64,000 bases of DNA, from contig JACMZG010000008.1 in assembly GCA_018340805.1 (NCBI GenBank), positions 53,194,404 through 53,258,403 of the forward strand, written 5' to 3'. The notes below the pieces were generated by a model, which saw only the letters and a program-made list of their open reading frames with translations, made no database searches and was not told the origin of the DNA. The position numbers were made by a program, and so were the translations under genes. This stretch comes from Microvelia longipes. Its lineage: Eukaryota; Arthropoda; Insecta; Hemiptera; Veliidae. Position 1 is the stretch's first letter, and the number at the start of each line of letters is the position of its first letter. Below, piece by piece: positions 49,640 through 62,318 of the stretch.

Positions 49640-49800
49640 ATATCATAAATAACATTAATAATTTATATTAATTAATTATAATAATCATAATTAATAATAA
49701 TATTATTAATAATTAATAATGGTGATATTGAATAATATAATCATTAATAATATTATTAAATAAGAATAATAATAATATTATTATTATTATAATTATTTAC
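49640..49800. repeat. (TAA)n-like low-complexity tract
   Basis: TAATAAT/ATTATTA runs alternate over about 160 bp and can fold back on themselves. Confidence 0.8.
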
Positions 49801-50789
49801 GCTTTAATATACGCTTTATTTATAAAAATAGTAAAAAATGCACTTTTTTGAGTATACTATCACTTTGTGTAAATATAAAACAATACTATAGTAACAGTAA
49901 CATAGTAATATATAAAACAAAAAATAAGTAGAGTATTCATTAAATACAATTTACATATCTCTTTTATTTAAACGAATTTTCAAAAGGAAAATAAGGTTTT
50001 TATTAAAAAATTCCGAGTCCAGGAGAGAGGCGTTTTGCTTTTTAGTAAAGGAGCAGCTATTGAAAATTTGAAAAATTCAATAAAAAATTTAAACAACCTA
50101 ATAAAAAGTATCAAAAGGTTCTTCTATGGAAAGAATAAAAATTTAAAAAATTATAAAAAAGGAACACTATAAATTTTATTTTGTTTTAAAATCTAAAAAT
50201 CAAGTTCACTTTCTCAAAAACGAAAACAAAATAGTAAGGAGTGTGAGATAAAAGCAGCTTTAAAGGAATAGCGGGATATTAAATAACAAATTTTAATAAA
50301 AATAGCACGGAGATTTATGAATATTATTTAAAAATAAAAAATGATGGGACTTGAATCAACGTAAATGTTATAAAATGGTTTTTGGTATCTAACTGTATTG
50401 TTTAAATTGTAAGTTTAAATTGTATTGTTCATTTAAAGTTTTTTAGATAAATTAAAGGTGATGACATTTAAAAAAATATTTAAATGGTAAAATTCATTTT
50501 TGAAGTATGTATGTGTTTTTAAGCAAGTCAGAGACGAATACTTTTATTTTCTCTCGCATAGTGAGAGGTATTATATTTCTTAAAATAAACAAATTCCATC
50601 AAATATTTTTTTTTTCGTTTTTCTTCTTAAAAAAAATAAAACATAAAAGGCAAATTGTTTGTAAGGTTGACCCACAGTTTATTCGTTAGAACAATTGCAC
50701 GTAGTATTCAGGGAAATGTTTTTTTTATTTTAAAAGAGTTTATTTAATTTTTAAGTTATCAAAATAACTAGACTTCTAAGGTAAGTTTT

Positions 50790-50945
50790 CACAAATTGTC
50801 TGTCTGTATTTTTGAGTGTGTGCGTATGTGTATAAGTATGTTATGCGTATGTGTATGTGGTAAAGTTTATGTGTGCAATTACTTTCGTAGTCCTATCCGG
50901 ATTTTTTTAACATCATAATCCAGCAATAGTGACAGCAAACATTTC
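50790..50945 (+). repeat. Family A 3'-half fragment
   Basis: TTGTCTGTCTGTATTTTTGA, a TG-rich run, and ACATCATAATCCAGCAATAG then TGAC correspond to the family A middle and end. Confidence 0.4.
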
Positions 50946-51243
50946 TAAAATGCAGAAAACGATAAAACATATTTGGACAGTTTTCAAATTTTGCTCGCAT
51001 ACAGTGCTAAGTCCAATTAATGTGCTAAGATATTATTTTTCGTCGAATTTAACGTTTTTAAAAAATAGATTTAAATAAGAAAACATCGAATTAGATCATA
51101 GTAAGAGGGCATCCCTTAATGGAATAACGAGGTATACCACGTTTCTATCTACGGATTTTGTTGATCCACTATTAGCAAAGAGCACGGTCAGTTCACCTGA
51201 ATGGGAGAACACTGGGAATAACAAATATTTTTTTAATGTCTGT

Positions 51244-51300
51244 GAAAGAGCGTAGCAAATCCGATAAGTTGAGGAAAAGTACTCCGCAGACGATTATTTA
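51244..51300 (+). repeat. Family B fragment next to the LTR element
   Basis: AGAGCGTAGCAAATCCGATA then AGTTGAGGAAAAGTACTCCG match family B. The copy ends about 30 bp before the 5' LTR. Confidence 0.5.
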
Positions 51301-51329
51301 TTTTTTCATAGCTATAAAATTGTTAAGAT

Positions 51330-52432
51330 TGTACGTTATATTTTGTATAATTTCGGTATTCCAAAATTATGGTTTTGTCCGCAAATTTCAAAAATATTAA
51401 GTATTTCATTTTAAGTTCATTTGCTAAATTCATTTTTTTAGGTTTCGTTTTATATTTAGAGGTAGTCCTAATTCTATTATAGATTTATTTTATTTTGGGT
51501 ATTATGGAATTGAGTTTCAGTTGGTAACCATGGTGACGCCTCCGAAGTGGAGACGTGGTCGAAAAAAAGGACCTTCTTTTTGTTGGCCCGGGTGCTTCGG
51601 CCCCCGGCCAATTTATTAGTTCTATTTTATAGTTTGTTTGTTCAAAGAAAATTGAGTATTTATTTCATCTGATTCGGCGAGGAACATTTATTTCTTTTTA
51701 CCAATTTATGGATTAGTTTGTTTGGTTTTGGACCCTTCTCTGAAGGTAAGGCCGTTTCCATTTTAGAATAATGTTTCATTTTCAACTAGAGTTTTCTTGG
51801 TTTATGTAAAATTGTAGAATTCTTAAGTTCTAATTCTCGTTGCTCTTGGTTTTAGGGTTTTTGGCACCGGAGGGATTTGATGTGGCATTTTATTGATGGA
51901 GTTGCCATAGTTCATTAAGATATTGGTTATATGTCTCACAATCATAAAGCTTAAGGAGAGTCAAGCTCAGGATAAATACTTTTACCTACTTTTAGGTTTA
52001 ATTCTAGGTTAATCTATAAGTACTTATTCGTCAGTATAATGTCAATTTTATAAAATATGAGGCCTTATGGAGGTTAGAAACCTTATCGAATTTAACCTTT
52101 TGTTTATTTTAATTTAAATACAGTTTATTTCATTTTTATTGGTTTTAAATTATGAAACCAATGTAAATAGTGTGTTTTATTGTGTCCATAAGTTTTAAAT
52201 CAACCTATATCGAATTGGACTGGAGCCTGGGGTTGGTTCTTCTCCCACCCTACGAAGTAGGCAAAAGACTGGCGCCTTATTTTATTAAAACCGAATCCTA
52301 TATGGATTTGAATGAGCCTATTCTTGATTTTAAGAAGTCTTAATATTATGGTAAGTTAGGATAAGTCTTGAAGAGACTTGGTAGTTCGCCCACCCCTACT
52401 ACCAACTGAGTTGGGCTTAATTAATTGTTATA
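51330..52432 (+). repeat. 5' long terminal repeat
   Basis: The 1103-bp repeat begins TGTACGTTATA and ends TGTTATA. It matches 55308-56417 along its whole length, with scattered substitutions and many single-base indels. It contains a GC-rich hairpin at 51585-51608. Its ends are not the canonical TG...CA. They form a weak inverted pair, and the 3' boundary could shift by one or two bases. Confidence 0.85.
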
Positions 52433-52436
52433 AAAG

Positions 52437-52455
52437 TGTCGCCCATTTGTGGGGC
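52437..52455 (+). other. Primer-binding site, tRNA-Lys type
   Basis: TGTCGCCCATTTGTGGGGC starts 4 bases after the 5' LTR. As I recall it, the tRNA-Lys primer site of several insect Gypsy elements reads TGGCGCCCAACGTGGGGC. The two agree except for one substitution, a short mismatch and one inserted base in the middle. The position immediately downstream of the LTR is as expected for minus-strand priming. Confidence 0.7.
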
Positions 52456-55307
52456 TTAAATATTGTTTTTTGTATCCTTAGTTTATAGTGTTGTATCTAC
52501 TTTATTGTTTAAAAGGCCCAGTACCTATATTTATGACACAGAATTTAGAAAAGTATGTACTTACTTGTTATCTCTTCATTAAGTTTTTATCTATTTTTGT
52601 TTGTAAAACTGACCATAATTCTATGATACTAGTATAACTTACTGTAGAAGGGTACCCTGAGCATCAGATTTACTTGTAATAAGGATGGAGATCTGATATA
52701 TTGCCTCAGTAAGTACTTGCTTCTAAATGAAGTCATACTTAGTTGATGAGGGTGTCCTATGTAATTAGGGATATTGATAGGATACTGTGAGTAGTATTTA
52801 TGGTAGTTATATTTCTTTTGGTAAACCTAATGTAAGTGAATTTAATGCAAATCAAAAGTTTATGTTCGTAAAAGTAAACGTCAATTTTTACAGTAAAAAG
52901 CTCATCATTCTGTATAAGTTAATTAAAGTTCTTGTAAGTACGTAAATTCGGTCTTAAATGTTATTAATTAATAGTTAATATTAGTTTTATAATATCACTT
53001 TTCACTAAAAGCACTGTAATCCTACAATGTTATCCATCTTGTAATACAGTTGAGGTCACTTGGCATTGTCACTGTTAATTTAAACTTAAATAAATAGTTA
53101 AATTTGTAATTTAATTAATTTTAGTACGAACATAATAAATTAAAATCCAGCTCATTTGATTTAAATTAAAGTTTGATGTATGTTAGAACCAGGTATTGAT
53201 ATAGACTGATACAAGTTTCTTCTAATTAAATCTCCCTACTATTACTTTCTTATCTCTGTTATTGTTTTTTGGTCTGTCACAGCACTTCCTGATAGTAGCT
53301 TTATTTCCACAATAATAATTTTAAATTTATTGAATAAATTATATATTTAATGAGGTCTGTTTCTGTTTGAGAAAATATTTAGAGTCTTTGAGTACTCCAG
53401 ATTTTGAGTTGCTAAATCAATACCTACCGTATTTTATAATTTCGACAACTTTGAAATAATAATAAATTTGCAATACAAGAATATTTTATATGTATTTGTT
53501 AGACATGTATGAAGACATAAAGCTTTAACTTTTTTCATTGGTTATAAGTATTATTGTTATTTGAGTTTTAGTATGGGTATTCTCAGGATGGATGTTTATG
53601 AACCATGAGAGGATGTCTATCGCTTTCATGGCCTGAAATACTTGATCTTGTGATGATTCAAAGTAAATTCAACATTTGAATTTTCGTTATTTTTAAGCTT
53701 TTATTTCTTCGTAAAATAGAGTTGCTTGCCTGACTCAGATTATTGTTAGTTATTTTTTGTTTTGAATGCCATATCAAGATTGGTTTAGTTAGTCTATCTT
53801 TTTCCTAAATCGTTAGTTTTTCTTTGGGCGTTTTAATTTTACGTATGACATTCCCCTTAGTGTCGTGGCCCTATTTTATATCTATCTCATATTTAAATTT
53901 GTATCTTTGATTTTTTTTATTTTATTTGGCCGTTTTAATTTTTTATCGTTTTTCACATTCGTAACGCGGTTGATGTGGTTTGTTAGGCCTTTTTGTCTAG
54001 TTTCTATTATATTTTTTATTTATGCCATCTAGTTTTCTTTTTCTTTGGTCGTTTCTTTTCATAAGGTACCGCTTAGACCCGTATTTTTATTTCCTGGTAT
54101 TAAGTTTAACTGTAGGTTTCCTCTTTATTTATGATTTTATTTTGTTTGGATGACTATGGTATACCTTGAGGTGATCATGTTATGATTTAATGACATGATA
54201 GTGTATACATAGCCCCCTTGAATATAGTTTTATTTTTTTTCTTAGGGTGTTCCTAGGAGTTTTTTTGTACGGATCTTTAGGGAAGTACGGTTCAGCCGGA
54301 TTTATATCTCTCATGAGATTTGTTTCTCTTTTGATCTGTTATGGTTGGATTTTATGGTTATGGACAGCGTCGACTGGTCCTAACCTTTGAGACAGCAATT
54401 GCTTGTCTCTTTCACAGTTAGAGGTTGTTGCCGTCTACTGTGTGGCAGTGAGGAGTTTAAGCTCACTTGGCCGTGTATGGGAGCTGTGCACGGCTGCCCA
54501 TGATTTTCTGAGGTTGTTACGGTTCTATCGGATTAGGAATCTCGCGAGTTCTTTCAGGGTTAGGTCCGGCCGGTCTACTCTGTTTGAAGAGATTTTGTTT
54601 ACAGTTGAGGTAAATCCCAGTTTTGATGCTTAGGGTTCATTACTTATGGATTCTACGCTTTGTGATAATGATATGTTTATTAGGGCCTTATATTTATGTG
54701 TCCCTATAGACCTGCACGACATTAGTGTTAAGATGGTTTCGTTTTTTTGACGGATTCTAGGCGACTAGATGTTACCTTTTTCCATCTTAGCATTAACGAA
54801 GGATGATGTTCATCGATATGATGGATTTATTTGCCTACATTAGGTGATTTGCTGGTCATTCCTTGGTTCGGATTTTATACCGCTTAGGTGTGATTGTTTT
54901 TCATATGTGATTCTCTTACGAGATTTCTTCTTGTTGTTTGAATATGTCTGTTCTCTCGTCCCTGAGTCTATTGCTGCTGGTGTTTTGTGAGGACTCGTCT
55001 TGTGACGGATTTTAGATTGGTTCTTATTTCTTACATTCACCAGGGATAGTCGACAGACTTAGAGGATAGTTGTTTGATATTATTCAGGTTTTCTGGCGCA
55101 TATTTAGTCTTTTTTTCTGTTAGTAATGAATTTGGAAGGATAAATTCTAAAGATCAAAATTAAAGAGATATATATTTTTTGTGTTTATTTAATGTTAGAT
55201 ATTTTTAATTATTTTTTTTTTCAAGGGTTATTTATATTTTATTTTAGAGTTCTAAGTAGTTTGGTCATTTCAGGTTTCAATATATTTCCCCAAGGAAGGG
55301 GCATGTT
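52456..55307 (+). other. Interior of the LTR element, no recognisable coding region
   Basis: This 2.9-kb segment is T-rich on the plus strand and somewhat GC-richer from about 54300 to 55050. Its longest open frames are about 66-76 codons (54403-54633 plus, 54840-55040 minus). They show no gag zinc knuckle, YxDD, DSG protease or integrase signature. A purine tract, AAGGAAGGGG at 55292-55301, sits 6 bases before the 3' LTR and would serve as the plus-strand primer. Confidence 0.6.
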
Positions 55308-56417
55308 TGTAACGTTATATTTTGTATTAATTTCGGTGATTCCAAAATTTATGGTTTTGTTCCGAAATTTTCAAAATATTTAAGTATTTAATTTAAGTTC
55401 ATTTTGCTAAATTCATTTTTTTTAGGTTTCGTTTATATTTTAGAGGTAGTCCTAATTCTATTAGATTTATTTATTTTGGTATTATGGAATTGAGTTTCAG
55501 TTGGTAACCATGGTGAGCCTCCGAAGTGGAGACGTGGTCGAAAAAAAAGGACCTTCTTTTTGGTTAGGCCCGGGTGGCTTCGGCCCCCGGGCCAATTTAT
55601 TAGTTCTATTTATAAGTTTGATTGTTCAATGGAAATTGAGTAGTTATTTCATCTGATTTATCGAGGAACATAGTTATTTTTTTTACCAAATTTATGGATT
55701 AGTTTGTTTGGTTTTGGAACCTTCTCTGAAGGTAAGGCCGTTTTCCATTTAGAATAATGTTTCATTTTCAACTAGAGTTTTCTTGGGTTTATGTAAAATG
55801 TAGAATCTTAAGTTTAATTCTCGTTGCTCTTGTTTAGGGTTTTTGGCACCGGAGGATTTGAGTGTGGCATTTTATTGATGGAGTTGCCATAGTTCATTAG
55901 ATATTGGTTATATGTCTCACAACATAAAGCTTAAGGAGAGTCAAGCTCAGGATAAATACTTTTACCTACTTTAGGTTTAATTCTAGTTAATCTATAAGTT
56001 ACTTATTCGTCAGTATAATGTCAATTTTATAAAATATGAAAGGCCTATGGAGGTTAGAACCTTATCGAATTTAACCTTTTTGTTTATTTTAATTTTAATA
56101 CAGTTTATTTCATTTTTATTGGTTTTAAATTATGAAACAATGTTTAAAATAGTGTGTTTTATTGTTCATATAGTTTAAATCAACCTATATCGAAATTTGG
56201 ACTGGAGCCTGGGGTTGGTTTCTTCTCCCACCCTACGAAGTAGGCAAAAAAACCTTGGCGCCTATTTTGATTAAAACCGAATCCTATATATGATTTGAAT
56301 GAGCCTTCTTTATTTTAAAGAAGTCTTAATATTTATGGTAAGTTAGGATAAGTCTTGAAGAGACTTGGTAGTTCGCCCACCCCTACTACCAACTGAGTTG
56401 GCTAATTAATTGTTATA
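55308..56417 (+). repeat. 3' long terminal repeat
   Basis: The 1110-bp repeat begins TGTAACGTTATA and ends TGTTATA. It is the direct-repeat partner of 51330-52432 and is followed by AGAT, the presumed target-site duplication. It carries the better-preserved copy of the LTR hairpin at 55567-55593. Confidence 0.85.
55567..55593 (+). other. GC-rich stem-loop with C(TTCG)G tetraloop in the LTR
   Basis: The outer arms GGCCCGGG (55567-55574) and CCCGGGCC (55586-55593) enclose one bulged T and inner arms GGC/GCC that close on TTCG. This gives 11 GC pairs capped by C(TTCG)G, the most stable RNA tetraloop class. The 5' LTR has an equivalent at 51585-51608 that lacks a few bases of the arms. Confidence 0.8.
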
Positions 56418-56421
56418 AGAT

Positions 56422-59400
56422 TTTTTTTTTAGGAAGCAATTAAAAATATATTTAATAGAAAATAAAAAAAACTCTTTACGTGCCTTCGCCTTTTAAATCA
56501 ACCCATCAGATTGATAACATATTATGTTATGTTAATATTGGTTTTTATTTTTGAAAAGGATGACAGAGAGAGGTAACAAAAATAACTTATTAATTGTATG
56601 ATTTACAATAATCATAAGAGGGTATTTCGTACATTCCAATATATTGTGAATGTGTTGCACTGAAACTCTATTATTTTTAGGAAGTCTTTTCTTTGACTTA
56701 AAGTAATTTTATCTTGAAAGACCGCAATAGAGATGTATTCATATTTTTAATTTTTAACCATAAAATTTTGATTAATAAAGTGTTTCTAAAAAAAGCGGCA
56801 AAATCATTAAGTAGAATTTAACTCCAAAGGATTATCCGGTCGTAAAAAATCCAAAATAGTAAAAAATGGCTATATAAACTTGAAGGAATAAATTCCGAAT
56901 GAGAAAGAAACGGACTTGAAGCAAAGCGAGAAAACAATAAAGGCATTTCTTTACGAGCTAGACGCCAACCAAGTGTCGATAAAAATTTTATTTTATTATC
57001 TAACTGAGATAGAGTTTAAAATTATAAAACAACTTCGCCGTCAAAAAAATACCTTGAGATAGAGATACAGTTTAAAAATCTTAAATAAAACACTAAAGTA
57101 TAATAAACTTTATATTTTGTAAATATAAATTTATAAAATTTATATTTAATTTAAAGACAACATTATATATTTCATATGAAAACATTACAGAAAAAATTAT
57201 AAAAAGATGAAAAGAAGCGTTTACAGCTCCTAAATAATTATAGGAAGTCATAATATTATATAAAACACGGTAATTCCAGATAGTAAACCAAAGTTTAACA
57301 TAACCGTTAGGTAGGATTTAGTTAAAGAAGCCAATTAACAAATTTCAGCTGTCAGTCATAATAACTAAATATTCTGAAAAAAATGCTTTTTAATTTCATA
57401 CAATGTGGTTAAAGTACTGCTTTCCCTGGCTTATTTTACAATGACAAAAAAAAATAACGTTAATATATATTGAAAAATGTTTTTCTTGACAATTTCTCTT
57501 GTAACACCGAATATACGAATATACTTAGATGACCGTAGATGACGCTGTACATAGGAACCTTTCTATTTTTAAATTTAGGGCCAATAGGTAAATTAAGTTT
57601 TTTATCCACCATATTTATTCTCATGAAAATGAGAGTCTATCAAATAAAGAAATATTCGACGGGTCACAGCTACGCCATGACCGGGAGGTAGCACACATGA
57701 TTTCTACAATTTATATAACTTATAAAAATTTATATAAATCTTATAAATTTATAAGTTATTAATTGTGTGTTTAATCCATCATATGCTAAAGTAAAAATAA
57801 ACGTCCTTATAAGCATTATTTAATTCATTTTTTATTTTTTCCAAAATGTATTATTATTAAAAATTTATTTAATTAGGACCGTACTAAATTTAATATAACA
57901 TGGACACAATGCACATCCACTGTACCGAGATTTTTCCTGTGGCCTTTTAACATAAAAAGGACCTTTTGTAGTTATAATTAAAATAAAAGATATGAATTAT
58001 TATAGAGTAAATGTTAAGCATAGAGAGATAAAAGGGTCCTGCGGTGTGCTATGTTTTTCTACTGTTGATTTTCTATGTGTCCTATATGCCGGGTCACAGT
58101 ATAATTAGAGAGAATATATTGCTGCTGTTATTATAATACAAAACTCCCGACCTTACAATCCCTTTGCTATAAAATATTGTCTGGTGTTATCTTTTTTATC
58201 TTCTAGAATTATGTTAAAATCTATTTTTGGATAGTAAGCTAAAACCTTTTTTAAGCACCGTTTTTCCTACTTAATAATTTATGTGATTTTCTAAAAGATT
58301 AGGTAAAGAAGGTAAACCTAAAATAAATTTAAATACTTCTGTAATTTGTAATATTATGTATCTGGTTATGTTGCTCATGCTGTGATCATCCGAAAATGTG
58401 CATTTGATTCAGCCAAAAAAATCGGATAGGAGGTTTCGAAAACTGAACCAAATTTATTTACTCTTTGTAATGTGTGCTGTGGCAATACTGATATAAATTG
58501 ATTTCTTGGAGGGACATTTACCTAGGTGGTCATTCTCTATTTGCGTTCTGACTTAAAAGCTTCGATTTGCTTTGGTGATCTTTGCATCACAAAATCATTG
58601 AAGGGTTGTGCCTGACCTTCCATATAGGAATCTTGAAAGTTCCCTGCAAGACCTACACTTAGCACCTAACACTTACCTGGTTGTACCTGCTAGTAGTCAC
58701 AAGTTTTATGCATGTATGTCTCAGTGCAATCTTAATTAATGTGAAAATCAAATCAAATTAGTTGTATTATAACTTAATAACATTTACTCATATTTTTAAA
58801 ACTTATTACGTTTTCAACAATATAAAACATTTAGACACTTAATTAATTTGCCTATGATAAACAAGTTTGCCAAAATATATTAAGTATTAAGAAAAGTAAA
58901 ATAACGTAAGACGTAAACAAAGGGTAAAGCTCAAATTACTTCAACAAAGCGATGTACAAAAAAAAATATTAATAGTAAAACAAATGCTATAAAAAAATCG
59001 ATTTAGATTCATGAAGTAAGAGTTGACGGCACGACACTAAAAATAGATGAAACGGTTTATTTATATCTATAATCGGATCCTAGAGTAGTTACTTTGCAAC
59101 TTGATTTCGAACCTTTCCATTTCTGTTTTAATAGAATGAGGGCTAAAACAATGGATTTTTATATGATGTCTGCAAGAAAAACAAGAAAACAAAGTAAATA
59201 ATACAAAAAAAACTCATTTAGTAGAGTAAGAAGCGGCCACAGAAACAACCCCCGAAAAGATTGCTATTAAAACACAAAACACAGTTCCCCAGATAAATAA
59301 AAATGTCGTCCTTTTTATTCGATGGCACTATCTTTTCAGATGTCATTTTCCCTATTTTACACAAATTTTTCTTCAATGCAATAAGTTTATTTTAACTCCG

Positions 59401-59464
59401 AGATCGATACCGTAATAAACTTTTGATTAAAATATACAAAGAAAATTTTATATAAACAAAGAAT
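56422..59464. other. No gene recognised
   Basis: AT-rich DNA downstream of the LTR element. A weak inverted repeat around ATAACTTATAAA and TTTATAAGTTAT lies at about 57715-57760. No coding block was recognised. Confidence 0.45.
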
Positions 59465-59600
59465 TTTACTTTTCCTCATTTATAACGTCAGTATATAGAA
59501 AAAGTATTGTGTATGTAAAGTAATTCGAAACTGCGAATTTACCTGAATAATCATTTCAGGTTACCCATGTTTGTAAGACCTCCTGAATGTTTTTTTCTAA
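59465..59600 (+). repeat. Family A 5' fragment
   Basis: CTTTTCCTCATTTATAACGT, GTATATAGAAAAAGTATTGT and ACCTGAATAATCATTTCAGG match the 5' block. Confidence 0.55.
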
Positions 59601-59727
59601 AAACGATATCATTTTGTATGAGTTTGAGACTGTGCGTACTCAGCCAAAATGTCAACAGAAAGCGGAAAAATGTTTAGACCTATATAAAATTTAGTAGGCA
59701 TGTGGTTTGTATTTAACTACAACCACT

Positions 59728-59805
59728 TAGGATTAGCGCAGCAATTCGGATGTGGTAAGAAAAAGTTTCAAGGTACTCCCTGTCCAATTTTTTTAACTCT
59801 AGGAG
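59728..59805 (+). repeat. Family B fragment
   Basis: GATTAGCGCAGCAATTCGGA then TGTGG and AAAGTTTCAAGGTACTCCCT then GTCCAATTTTTT match family B. Confidence 0.45.
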
Positions 59806-60077
59806 GCAGTAGATTATTTTTCTTTAACATTCTATTAGGTATTTGGAACTTAATGACATTACATCCAGGAAAAGTATAGCCTTTTTTGTTATAATCTGGT
59901 TTGTATTTTCATTTTTAATCCCATATTATACTTTAATCTTCGGATTATACGATTAAAGATTAAATAAATACTTACTATCATAGTCTTCTGAAGCTGTTGT
60001 CTAAAAGTTTGTTTAATTCCACTTTAGAGATAAATTTATTTTATCGTGTAATTTATTTTAGTATGTACGAAAATCCC

Positions 60078-60101
60078 ATATATACATATACATACACACA
60101 C

Positions 60102-60187
<86 letters not shown>
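60078..60187. repeat. Compound (CA)n-(TA)n microsatellite
   Basis: A short TACATACACACACACA run is followed by about 80 bp of TA repeats. An open frame across it (59997-60197) encodes only an IY run and is an artefact of the repeat. Confidence 0.95.
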
Positions 60188-60302
60188 CAGTGTGTAGTCT
60201 ATTACTTTGCATTTTTCAAAAGAACCCTAGATTTTTGTAAAATCAGTTTATTTTATTATTTACATTTAAAATATTTTTATTACTTTTATATGTATCTAAT
60301 AT

Positions 60303-60304
<2 letters not shown>

Positions 60305-60386
<82 letters not shown>
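60305..60386. repeat. (TA)n microsatellite
   Basis: About 80 bp of TA repeats with one TT interruption. Confidence 0.95.
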
Positions 60387-60390
<4 letters not shown>

Positions 60391-60459
60391 AATTGTGTCA
60401 GACTAGCCTCTTATGTAAGAACTACTTGCAACTACAGAACCTATATTGTTTCTTTTTTT

Positions 60460-62060
60460 AACTTTGATCAATGCGATTCAAGCGCAAACCTAAATGAATG
60501 CGTATATTTATATGTGACTGTATGTATATGTGCATATGTATGTGGGTACATTTATATGGGTATGTGTTTGTGCAGCTAGGTGTGATAAGTAATAAATATA
60601 AATAAATATATGTGCAATATTCTTCCCCCTTCCTACAAAAATAAAAACTACCCTTTACTGTCACATAAATAAAATAATGTAGATGAACAAAACTCATTCT
60701 ATCAGATGGATTTCTAAATGGATTCCCATTTAGTGTTTCATCTTTTATACAGCCTATTTGATCTCCTTTTTAACTTTAAATAAAAATATTTATTTATATA
60801 CTATTAAATATTTATGTTGATTGATGGTGTAATATTAATAATAATTAATAGTATAATATTAGTTAATAGATTTTAATTAATTAATTGAATATTTATTTAT
60901 AGGAAATTTAAAGGGAGAGTGGCATAGTAACCTCCTTCTGACGCTCCAATATCACGGACCCGGGAGTGGGCTTAATATTATTCGATACTGAATCGAATTT
61001 CTGCTAAAGATGCTAGATGTAACTGCTAAAGAACATCTGCTAAAGATGTAAGATCATAGCTTTTGGTTTTTAAGCGCCAAACTTAACGTTCCATAGATAA
61101 TCAATAATATTTTCCGAAACTATTTTTGTATAAAAACAAAAAAAAAATATCTCAATATATATATTGAGACATATATACATGCGTTTCTTAGGATAAAAAT
61201 AAGGTGTGATTTCAATGTTTAACATTAATAACACTTCCCAGGAACGAGTTACTCGCAAATCTAAATATAGAAGATAAATACATTTCAGACTATGTGTCAC
61301 TTTTTGCGATAACAAGAAAATTTCAACAATAGTCTCAGCATCATAAATATTCCACTGATTCAAGCGTGTTGGAATCTAGTCCTGCATGCTCGTAGCCCTT
61401 TACTTTTATCCTCTAAAAAATAAAAAGAAAATATCGATTTCCTCTATGCTGTGATGTCAAAAAGAGTTAGAGTAGAGAGATAAACCGGGAGAGATTTTTT
61501 TGTGTGATGGAGAGAATTGTGAGGTGTTAGGGGCAGAGCTTTGGTTCCACGGTGTTCGGAAAAACCTCTGATTGATGTTACCAACACCATAACATTTTCT
61601 TACCTAGATATATAAACAAGCAAACACTCTCGACGCTTTTTTCATATGTGAGCGAGATTTACTTTTTTTCTGTTTGTTTTATCAAATGATTAATTGTTTC
61701 AACTGTAGAGTCGTAAATGAAAAAAAAAAACAGAGCTATCAACAAAAATTACGTTTTTTGAAGCAGCAGAGAAAAGATACCCGATAGGATTGAAGCAACT
61801 TCATCTCTCGTTTTTTCAAAATGGTTCAGGTTGGAATTCTTTGAAATAAATAATCGTTTTACATAATACAGTTATGAGCTTTAAATTATCTTTTATAGGC
61901 TTAAAATTATAGAAGCATTAAATATTGCACTTTAAGCTAATGTGCTTACAAGAATTGTATGTAAATATGTCAAGAAAAGTGCTAGCATTTCAATGAATAT
62001 GAGCTACTATTTACAGATATGGTTGAGCTCTCCTTGTGCTAAGAAAGCCCATAAAACATC
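60460..62060. other. No gene recognised
   Basis: Open frames of 79 and 97 codons (60458-60697, 61070-61363, both minus) have AT-driven composition and no domain. Slightly purine-rich DNA at 61455-61560 has no recognised function. Confidence 0.4.
61150..61169. repeat. 20-bp perfect palindrome
   Basis: TCTCAATATATATATTGAGA reads the same on both strands. Confidence 0.7.
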
Positions 62061-62318
62061 ATTAGTAACACTCGTTATGAAACAAATATTTTTCATGAAA
62101 AAATGAGTCGTGGAGTTTCAAATATTTTTTAAAACTTAAAATAACGTCATTTGAATCAACTATAATCTTATTAGTTCTTCCTCTAATATACCTTGATGTT
62201 TTAGTAAAGTTCCTCTCAAATTGGATCAGTAGTTTGAGCAATAACGTGTTTGAATGTGCACACCCTTGCACATACAACATTGTTTCTAATTTTGGGATCT
62301 GTAGGTGGGACGGCGTTT

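Larger units (their letters stand above)
51330..56417 (+). mobile_element. LTR retrotransposon-like element without recognisable gag-pol (LARD-like)
   Basis: Two direct repeats of about 1.1 kb flank a 2.9-kb interior. The 5' LTR is followed after 4 bases by a primer-binding site resembling the complement of an insect tRNA-Lys 3' end. A purine tract lies just before the 3' LTR. The tetramer AGAT occurs at 51326-51329 and again at 56418-56421, as a target-site duplication would. These signs all give plus orientation. LTR length and tRNA-Lys priming recall Osvaldo-type Gypsy elements, but this is an inference because no RT, protease, RNase H or integrase motif was found on either strand. The interior is too short for a full gag-pol, so the element fits a non-autonomous LARD or a heavily decayed copy. 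The two LTRs differ mainly by single-base indels, many in homopolymers. Confidence 0.8.

Noticed and set aside
49640..49800. Possible CRISPR-like or origin-like repeat block
   Set aside because: It is simple (TAA)n low-complexity DNA without regular spacers. The window is clearly eukaryotic.
54840..55040. Lys/Ser-rich minus-strand frame within the LTR element, considered as a gag fragment
   Set aside because: The primer site and polypurine tract put the element's sense strand on plus. There is no zinc knuckle, and the composition follows from T-rich plus-strand DNA.
59997..60197. Open frame encoding a long Ile-Tyr run
   Set aside because: It is a direct translation of a (TA)n microsatellite.
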